Below, one piece after another: positions 54,219 through 64,000 of a stretch of DNA of 64,000 bases. Source of the stretch: Zhengitettix transpicula (taxonomy: Eukaryota > Arthropoda > Insecta > Orthoptera > Tetrigidae); contig JAYJMR010000111.1 of NCBI GenBank assembly GCA_037074705.1, positions 29,695-93,694 on the forward strand. The letters are read 5' to 3'. Under the pieces are notes generated by a model that saw only the letters and a list, made by a program, of their open reading frames with translations, was not told where the DNA came from and did no database searches. How positions within the stretch are numbered: the stretch's first letter is position 1; each line of letters begins with the position of its first letter. The position numbers were made by a program, and so were the translations under genes.

Positions 54219-54401
54219 ACGACTGCCCGTTGTAATCTACGAACGTCTTCCTCGCCGCCGCACGCACGCAGCATAGCTGTTGCAAGCGAACATTAGTAAA
54301 AACTTACAAATTAATATTCCGCGGATCGAATTATTTTATAATTTTAATTTCTTCTCTACTAAAGTTTCTTTACATGTATATATATATACACTCTTCTGTG
54401 A

Positions 54402-54443
<42 letters not shown>

Positions 54444-54626
54444 ACGACTGCCCGTTGTAATCTACGAACGTCTTCCTCGCCGCCGCACGCACGCAGCATA
54501 GCTGTTGCAAGCGAACATTAGTAAAAACTTACAAATTAATATTCCGCGGATCGAATTATTTTATAATTTTAATTTCTTCTCTACTAAAGTTTCTTTACAT
54601 GTATATATATATACACTCTTCTGTGA

Positions 54627-54669
<43 letters not shown>

Positions 54670-54852
54670 ACGACTGCCCGTTGTAATCTACGAACGTCTT
54701 CCTCGCCGCCGCACGCACGCAGCATAGCTGTTGCAAGCGAACATTAGTAAAAACTTACAAATTAATATTCCGCGGATCGAATTATTTTATAATTTTAATT
54801 TCTTCTCTACTAAAGTTTCTTTACATGTATATATATATACACTCTTCTGTGA

Positions 54853-54896
<44 letters not shown>

Positions 54897-55079
54897 ACGA
54901 CTGCCCGTTGTAATCTACGAACGTCTTCCTCGCCGCCGCACGCACGCAGCATAGCTGTTGCAAGCGAACATTAGTAAAAACTTACAAATTAATATTCCGC
55001 GGATCGAATTATTTTATAATTTTAATTTCTTCTCTACTAAAGTTTCTTTACATGTATATATATATACACTCTTCTGTGA

Positions 55080-55123
<44 letters not shown>

Positions 55124-55306
55124 ACGACTGCCCGTTGTAATCTACGAACGTCTTCCTCGCCGCCGCACGCACGCAGCATAGCTGTTGCAAGCGAACATTA
55201 GTAAAAACTTACAAATTAATATTCCGCGGATCGAATTATTTTATAATTTTAATTTCTTCTCTACTAAAGTTTCTTTACATGTATATATATATACACTCTT
55301 CTGTGA

Positions 55307-55350
<44 letters not shown>

Positions 55351-55533
55351 ACGACTGCCCGTTGTAATCTACGAACGTCTTCCTCGCCGCCGCACGCACG
55401 CAGCATAGCTGTTGCAAGCGAACATTAGTAAAAACTTACAAATTAATATTCCGCGGATCGAATTATTTTATAATTTTAATTTCTTCTCTACTAAAGTTTC
55501 TTTACATGTATATATATATACACTCTTCTGTGA

Positions 55534-55577
<44 letters not shown>

Positions 55578-55760
55578 ACGACTGCCCGTTGTAATCTACG
55601 AACGTCTTCCTCGCCGCCGCACGCACGCAGCATAGCTGTTGCAAGCGAACATTAGTAAAAACTTACAAATTAATATTCCGCGGATCGAATTATTTTATAA
55701 TTTTAATTTCTTCTCTACTAAAGTTTCTTTACATGTATATATATATACACTCTTCTGTGA

Positions 55761-55804
<44 letters not shown>

Positions 55805-55987
55805 ACGACTGCCCGTTGTAATCTACGAACGTCTTCCTCGCCGCCGCACGCACGCAGCATAGCTGTTGCAAGCGAACATTAGTAAAAACTTACAAATTAA
55901 TATTCCGCGGATCGAATTATTTTATAATTTTAATTTCTTCTCTACTAAAGTTTCTTTACATGTATATATATATACACTCTTCTGTGA

Positions 55988-56030
<43 letters not shown>

Positions 56031-56213
56031 ACGACTGCCCGTTGTAATCTACGAACGTCTTCCTCGCCGCCGCACGCACGCAGCATAGCTGTTGCAAGCG
56101 AACATTAGTAAAAACTTACAAATTAATATTCCGCGGATCGAATTATTTTATAATTTTAATTTCTTCTCTACTAAAGTTTCTTTACATGTATATATATATA
56201 CACTCTTCTGTGA

Positions 56214-56256
<43 letters not shown>

Positions 56257-56439
56257 ACGACTGCCCGTTGTAATCTACGAACGTCTTCCTCGCCGCCGCA
56301 CGCACGCAGCATAGCTGTTGCAAGCGAACATTAGTAAAAACTTACAAATTAATATTCCGCGGATCGAATTATTTTATAATTTTAATTTCTTCTCTACTAA
56401 AGTTTCTTTACATGTATATATATATACACTCTTCTGTGA

Positions 56440-56483
<44 letters not shown>

Positions 56484-56666
56484 ACGACTGCCCGTTGTAA
56501 TCTACGAACGTCTTCCTCGCCGCCGCACGCACGCAGCATAGCTGTTGCAAGCGAACATTAGTAAAAACTTACAAATTAATATTCCGCGGATCGAATTATT
56601 TTATAATTTTAATTTCTTCTCTACTAAAGTTTCTTTACATGTATATATATATACACTCTTCTGTGA

Positions 56667-56709
<43 letters not shown>

Positions 56710-56892
56710 ACGACTGCCCGTTGTAATCTACGAACGTCTTCCTCGCCGCCGCACGCACGCAGCATAGCTGTTGCAAGCGAACATTAGTAAAAACTTACAA
56801 ATTAATATTCCGCGGATCGAATTATTTTATAATTTTAATTTCTTCTCTACTAAAGTTTCTTTACATGTATATATATATACACTCTTCTGTGA

Positions 56893-56936
<44 letters not shown>

Positions 56937-57119
56937 ACGACTGCCCGTTGTAATCTACGAACGTCTTCCTCGCCGCCGCACGCACGCAGCATAGCTGTTG
57001 CAAGCGAACATTAGTAAAAACTTACAAATTAATATTCCGCGGATCGAATTATTTTATAATTTTAATTTCTTCTCTACTAAAGTTTCTTTACATGTATATA
57101 TATATACACTCTTCTGTGA

Positions 57120-57163
<44 letters not shown>

Positions 57164-57346
57164 ACGACTGCCCGTTGTAATCTACGAACGTCTTCCTCGC
57201 CGCCGCACGCACGCAGCATAGCTGTTGCAAGCGAACATTAGTAAAAACTTACAAATTAATATTCCGCGGATCGAATTATTTTATAATTTTAATTTCTTCT
57301 CTACTAAAGTTTCTTTACATGTATATATATATACACTCTTCTGTGA

Positions 57347-57390
<44 letters not shown>

Positions 57391-57573
57391 ACGACTGCCC
57401 GTTGTAATCTACGAACGTCTTCCTCGCCGCCGCACGCACGCAGCATAGCTGTTGCAAGCGAACATTAGTAAAAACTTACAAATTAATATTCCGCGGATCG
57501 AATTATTTTATAATTTTAATTTCTTCTCTACTAAAGTTTCTTTACATGTATATATATATACACTCTTCTGTGA

Positions 57574-57616
<43 letters not shown>

Positions 57617-57799
57617 ACGACTGCCCGTTGTAATCTACGAACGTCTTCCTCGCCGCCGCACGCACGCAGCATAGCTGTTGCAAGCGAACATTAGTAAAAA
57701 CTTACAAATTAATATTCCGCGGATCGAATTATTTTATAATTTTAATTTCTTCTCTACTAAAGTTTCTTTACATGTATATATATATACACTCTTCTGTGA

Positions 57800-57842
<43 letters not shown>

Positions 57843-58025
57843 ACGACTGCCCGTTGTAATCTACGAACGTCTTCCTCGCCGCCGCACGCACGCAGCATAG
57901 CTGTTGCAAGCGAACATTAGTAAAAACTTACAAATTAATATTCCGCGGATCGAATTATTTTATAATTTTAATTTCTTCTCTACTAAAGTTTCTTTACATG
58001 TATATATATATACACTCTTCTGTGA

Positions 58026-58068
<43 letters not shown>

Positions 58069-58251
58069 ACGACTGCCCGTTGTAATCTACGAACGTCTTC
58101 CTCGCCGCCGCACGCACGCAGCATAGCTGTTGCAAGCGAACATTAGTAAAAACTTACAAATTAATATTCCGCGGATCGAATTATTTTATAATTTTAATTT
58201 CTTCTCTACTAAAGTTTCTTTACATGTATATATATATACACTCTTCTGTGA

Positions 58252-58294
<43 letters not shown>

Positions 58295-58477
58295 ACGACT
58301 GCCCGTTGTAATCTACGAACGTCTTCCTCGCCGCCGCACGCACGCAGCATAGCTGTTGCAAGCGAACATTAGTAAAAACTTACAAATTAATATTCCGCGG
58401 ATCGAATTATTTTATAATTTTAATTTCTTCTCTACTAAAGTTTCTTTACATGTATATATATATACACTCTTCTGTGA

Positions 58478-58520
<43 letters not shown>

Positions 58521-58703
58521 ACGACTGCCCGTTGTAATCTACGAACGTCTTCCTCGCCGCCGCACGCACGCAGCATAGCTGTTGCAAGCGAACATTAGTA
58601 AAAACTTACAAATTAATATTCCGCGGATCGAATTATTTTATAATTTTAATTTCTTCTCTACTAAAGTTTCTTTACATGTATATATATATACACTCTTCTG
58701 TGA

Positions 58704-58746
<43 letters not shown>

Positions 58747-58929
58747 ACGACTGCCCGTTGTAATCTACGAACGTCTTCCTCGCCGCCGCACGCACGCAGC
58801 ATAGCTGTTGCAAGCGAACATTAGTAAAAACTTACAAATTAATATTCCGCGGATCGAATTATTTTATAATTTTAATTTCTTCTCTACTAAAGTTTCTTTA
58901 CATGTATATATATATACACTCTTCTGTGA

Positions 58930-58971
<42 letters not shown>

Positions 58972-59154
58972 ACGACTGCCCGTTGTAATCTACGAACGTC
59001 TTCCTCGCCGCCGCACGCACGCAGCATAGCTGTTGCAAGCGAACATTAGTAAAAACTTACAAATTAATATTCCGCGGATCGAATTATTTTATAATTTTAA
59101 TTTCTTCTCTACTAAAGTTTCTTTACATGTATATATATATACACTCTTCTGTGA

Positions 59155-59197
<43 letters not shown>

Positions 59198-59380
59198 ACG
59201 ACTGCCCGTTGTAATCTACGAACGTCTTCCTCGCCGCCGCACGCACGCAGCATAGCTGTTGCAAGCGAACATTAGTAAAAACTTACAAATTAATATTCCG
59301 CGGATCGAATTATTTTATAATTTTAATTTCTTCTCTACTAAAGTTTCTTTACATGTATATATATATACACTCTTCTGTGA

Positions 59381-59421
<41 letters not shown>

Positions 59422-59604
59422 ACGACTGCCCGTTGTAATCTACGAACGTCTTCCTCGCCGCCGCACGCACGCAGCATAGCTGTTGCAAGCGAACATTAGT
59501 AAAAACTTACAAATTAATATTCCGCGGATCGAATTATTTTATAATTTTAATTTCTTCTCTACTAAAGTTTCTTTACATGTATATATATATACACTCTTCT
59601 GTGA

Positions 59605-59649
<45 letters not shown>

Positions 59650-59832
59650 ACGACTGCCCGTTGTAATCTACGAACGTCTTCCTCGCCGCCGCACGCACGC
59701 AGCATAGCTGTTGCAAGCGAACATTAGTAAAAACTTACAAATTAATATTCCGCGGATCGAATTATTTTATAATTTTAATTTCTTCTCTACTAAAGTTTCT
59801 TTACATGTATATATATATACACTCTTCTGTGA

Positions 59833-59873
<41 letters not shown>

Positions 59874-60056
59874 ACGACTGCCCGTTGTAATCTACGAACG
59901 TCTTCCTCGCCGCCGCACGCACGCAGCATAGCTGTTGCAAGCGAACATTAGTAAAAACTTACAAATTAATATTCCGCGGATCGAATTATTTTATAATTTT
60001 AATTTCTTCTCTACTAAAGTTTCTTTACATGTATATATATATACACTCTTCTGTGA

Positions 60057-60098
<42 letters not shown>

Positions 60099-60281
60099 AC
60101 GACTGCCCGTTGTAATCTACGAACGTCTTCCTCGCCGCCGCACGCACGCAGCATAGCTGTTGCAAGCGAACATTAGTAAAAACTTACAAATTAATATTCC
60201 GCGGATCGAATTATTTTATAATTTTAATTTCTTCTCTACTAAAGTTTCTTTACATGTATATATATATACACTCTTCTGTGA

Positions 60282-60323
<42 letters not shown>

Positions 60324-60506
60324 ACGACTGCCCGTTGTAATCTACGAACGTCTTCCTCGCCGCCGCACGCACGCAGCATAGCTGTTGCAAGCGAACATTA
60401 GTAAAAACTTACAAATTAATATTCCGCGGATCGAATTATTTTATAATTTTAATTTCTTCTCTACTAAAGTTTCTTTACATGTATATATATATACACTCTT
60501 CTGTGA

Positions 60507-60549
<43 letters not shown>

Positions 60550-60732
60550 ACGACTGCCCGTTGTAATCTACGAACGTCTTCCTCGCCGCCGCACGCACGC
60601 AGCATAGCTGTTGCAAGCGAACATTAGTAAAAACTTACAAATTAATATTCCGCGGATCGAATTATTTTATAATTTTAATTTCTTCTCTACTAAAGTTTCT
60701 TTACATGTATATATATATACACTCTTCTGTGA

Positions 60733-60774
<42 letters not shown>

Positions 60775-60957
60775 ACGACTGCCCGTTGTAATCTACGAAC
60801 GTCTTCCTCGCCGCCGCACGCACGCAGCATAGCTGTTGCAAGCGAACATTAGTAAAAACTTACAAATTAATATTCCGCGGATCGAATTATTTTATAATTT
60901 TAATTTCTTCTCTACTAAAGTTTCTTTACATGTATATATATATACACTCTTCTGTGA

Positions 60958-61001
<44 letters not shown>

Positions 61002-61184
61002 ACGACTGCCCGTTGTAATCTACGAACGTCTTCCTCGCCGCCGCACGCACGCAGCATAGCTGTTGCAAGCGAACATTAGTAAAAACTTACAAATTAATAT
61101 TCCGCGGATCGAATTATTTTATAATTTTAATTTCTTCTCTACTAAAGTTTCTTTACATGTATATATATATACACTCTTCTGTGA

Positions 61185-61227
<43 letters not shown>

Positions 61228-61410
61228 ACGACTGCCCGTTGTAATCTACGAACGTCTTCCTCGCCGCCGCACGCACGCAGCATAGCTGTTGCAAGCGAAC
61301 ATTAGTAAAAACTTACAAATTAATATTCCGCGGATCGAATTATTTTATAATTTTAATTTCTTCTCTACTAAAGTTTCTTTACATGTATATATATATACAC
61401 TCTTCTGTGA

Positions 61411-61453
<43 letters not shown>

Positions 61454-61636
61454 ACGACTGCCCGTTGTAATCTACGAACGTCTTCCTCGCCGCCGCACGC
61501 ACGCAGCATAGCTGTTGCAAGCGAACATTAGTAAAAACTTACAAATTAATATTCCGCGGATCGAATTATTTTATAATTTTAATTTCTTCTCTACTAAAGT
61601 TTCTTTACATGTATATATATATACACTCTTCTGTGA

Positions 61637-61678
<42 letters not shown>

Positions 61679-61861
61679 ACGACTGCCCGTTGTAATCTAC
61701 GAACGTCTTCCTCGCCGCCGCACGCACGCAGCATAGCTGTTGCAAGCGAACATTAGTAAAAACTTACAAATTAATATTCCGCGGATCGAATTATTTTATA
61801 ATTTTAATTTCTTCTCTACTAAAGTTTCTTTACATGTATATATATATACACTCTTCTGTGA

Positions 61862-61904
<43 letters not shown>

Positions 61905-62087
61905 ACGACTGCCCGTTGTAATCTACGAACGTCTTCCTCGCCGCCGCACGCACGCAGCATAGCTGTTGCAAGCGAACATTAGTAAAAACTTACAAATTAA
62001 TATTCCGCGGATCGAATTATTTTATAATTTTAATTTCTTCTCTACTAAAGTTTCTTTACATGTATATATATATACACTCTTCTGTGA

Positions 62088-62131
<44 letters not shown>

Positions 62132-62314
62132 ACGACTGCCCGTTGTAATCTACGAACGTCTTCCTCGCCGCCGCACGCACGCAGCATAGCTGTTGCAAGC
62201 GAACATTAGTAAAAACTTACAAATTAATATTCCGCGGATCGAATTATTTTATAATTTTAATTTCTTCTCTACTAAAGTTTCTTTACATGTATATATATAT
62301 ACACTCTTCTGTGA

Positions 62315-62357
<43 letters not shown>

Positions 62358-62540
62358 ACGACTGCCCGTTGTAATCTACGAACGTCTTCCTCGCCGCCGC
62401 ACGCACGCAGCATAGCTGTTGCAAGCGAACATTAGTAAAAACTTACAAATTAATATTCCGCGGATCGAATTATTTTATAATTTTAATTTCTTCTCTACTA
62501 AAGTTTCTTTACATGTATATATATATACACTCTTCTGTGA

Positions 62541-62583
<43 letters not shown>

Positions 62584-62766
62584 ACGACTGCCCGTTGTAA
62601 TCTACGAACGTCTTCCTCGCCGCCGCACGCACGCAGCATAGCTGTTGCAAGCGAACATTAGTAAAAACTTACAAATTAATATTCCGCGGATCGAATTATT
62701 TTATAATTTTAATTTCTTCTCTACTAAAGTTTCTTTACATGTATATATATATACACTCTTCTGTGA

Positions 62767-62809
<43 letters not shown>

Positions 62810-62992
62810 ACGACTGCCCGTTGTAATCTACGAACGTCTTCCTCGCCGCCGCACGCACGCAGCATAGCTGTTGCAAGCGAACATTAGTAAAAACTTACAA
62901 ATTAATATTCCGCGGATCGAATTATTTTATAATTTTAATTTCTTCTCTACTAAAGTTTCTTTACATGTATATATATATACACTCTTCTGTGA

Positions 62993-63035
<43 letters not shown>

Positions 63036-63218
63036 ACGACTGCCCGTTGTAATCTACGAACGTCTTCCTCGCCGCCGCACGCACGCAGCATAGCTGTTGC
63101 AAGCGAACATTAGTAAAAACTTACAAATTAATATTCCGCGGATCGAATTATTTTATAATTTTAATTTCTTCTCTACTAAAGTTTCTTTACATGTATATAT
63201 ATATACACTCTTCTGTGA

Positions 63219-63261
<43 letters not shown>

Positions 63262-63444
63262 ACGACTGCCCGTTGTAATCTACGAACGTCTTCCTCGCCG
63301 CCGCACGCACGCAGCATAGCTGTTGCAAGCGAACATTAGTAAAAACTTACAAATTAATATTCCGCGGATCGAATTATTTTATAATTTTAATTTCTTCTCT
63401 ACTAAAGTTTCTTTACATGTATATATATATACACTCTTCTGTGA

Positions 63445-63487
<43 letters not shown>

Positions 63488-63670
63488 ACGACTGCCCGTT
63501 GTAATCTACGAACGTCTTCCTCGCCGCCGCACGCACGCAGCATAGCTGTTGCAAGCGAACATTAGTAAAAACTTACAAATTAATATTCCGCGGATCGAAT
63601 TATTTTATAATTTTAATTTCTTCTCTACTAAAGTTTCTTTACATGTATATATATATACACTCTTCTGTGA

Positions 63671-63714
<44 letters not shown>

Positions 63715-63897
63715 ACGACTGCCCGTTGTAATCTACGAACGTCTTCCTCGCCGCCGCACGCACGCAGCATAGCTGATGCAAGCGAACATTAGTAAAAACT
63801 TACAAATTAATATTCCGCGGATCGAATTATTTTATAATTTTAATTTCTTCTCTACTAAAGTTTCTTTACATGTATATATATATACACTCTTCTGTGA

Positions 63898-63939
<42 letters not shown>

Positions 63940-64000
63940 ACGACTGCCCGTTGTAATCTACGAACGTCTTCCTCGCCGCCGCACGCACGCAGCATAGCTG
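48776..64000 (+). repeat. Satellite block I, at least 67 subrepeats, runs off the window
   Basis: 15.2 kb of subrepeats without a U2 unit: 67 complete copies and the first 62 bases of another (63939-64000). A tracts are mostly 37-46, with rare shorter ones (25 near 49200, 28 near 52850, 31 near 53750). From about 54.3 kb on the tracts are very uniform (about 37-41) and the bodies show almost no variants. One exception is GCTGATGC near 63776. Nothing else is seen in this stretch. Confidence 0.97.

Noticed and set aside
1488..63997. Hundreds of short open frames of 60-82 codons in the satellite, rich in lysine from the A tract
   Set aside because: They start at TTG, not ATG, repeat with the satellite period, change frame and ending with A-tract length, and include the homopolymer as a poly-lysine run. 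They are by-products of the repeat.
48776..64000. Telomeric or centromeric satellite
   Set aside because: No TTAGG or similar telomere motif occurs, and the same satellite lies between U2 genes; a centromeric role cannot be judged from sequence.
1..64000. A previously undescribed defence or mobile gene system
   Set aside because: No protein-coding capacity beyond repeat by-products is present on either strand; novelty here is structural.

Overview
The window is one head-to-tail tandem array from a eukaryotic nuclear genome and contains no believable protein-coding gene. Nine full-length U2 spliceosomal RNA genes, all on the + strand, start at 635, 4643, 7131, 9599, 13158, 18013, 32994, 39560 and 47985. 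Each is 189 nt and they look identical by eye. The insect-type reading of U2 (CAAAGTGTAGTA near the 5' end, CACGGGTTGGCCCGG in the 3' stem-loop), a Pol II snRNA-type promoter arrangement and CpG-rich spacers point to an insect. Hymenoptera is possible but is not shown by the sequence.

Layout: each higher-order repeat has two parts. The first is a U2 unit of about 1379 bp: an upstream spacer with hairpins and a CTCF-like site, a PSE-like and TATA-like promoter, U2, a 3' box and a downstream spacer. The second is a satellite block made of a subrepeat with a 187-bp body followed by a pure poly(A) tract, usually 20-52 nt, giving a period of 207-239 bp. The nine blocks hold 12, 5, 5, 8, 14, 62, 23, 31 and at least 67 subrepeats, about 227 complete copies in all. 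Units begin at 48, 4056, 6543, 9011, 12129, 16984, 32406, 38972 and 47398. From 48776 to the window end there is only satellite.

Units 5 and 6 carry the same 430-bp poly(A)-tailed insertion, flanked by an 11-bp target-site duplication, exactly at the U2 5' end. This looks like a 5'-truncated non-LTR element or SINE. It separates the native promoter from U2 by 441 bp, so these two copies are probably silent. Because both copies share the same junctions and A13 tail, one insertion was copied by tandem duplication.

History read from the sequence: units 1-6 and 7-9 form two subfamilies with diagnostic spacer differences, while U2 itself stays uniform. Poly(A) lengths and rare body variants act as barcodes that reveal local duplications inside the satellite blocks. 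The general picture is concerted evolution of U2 plus explosive expansion of an A-tract satellite in the intergenic spacer.
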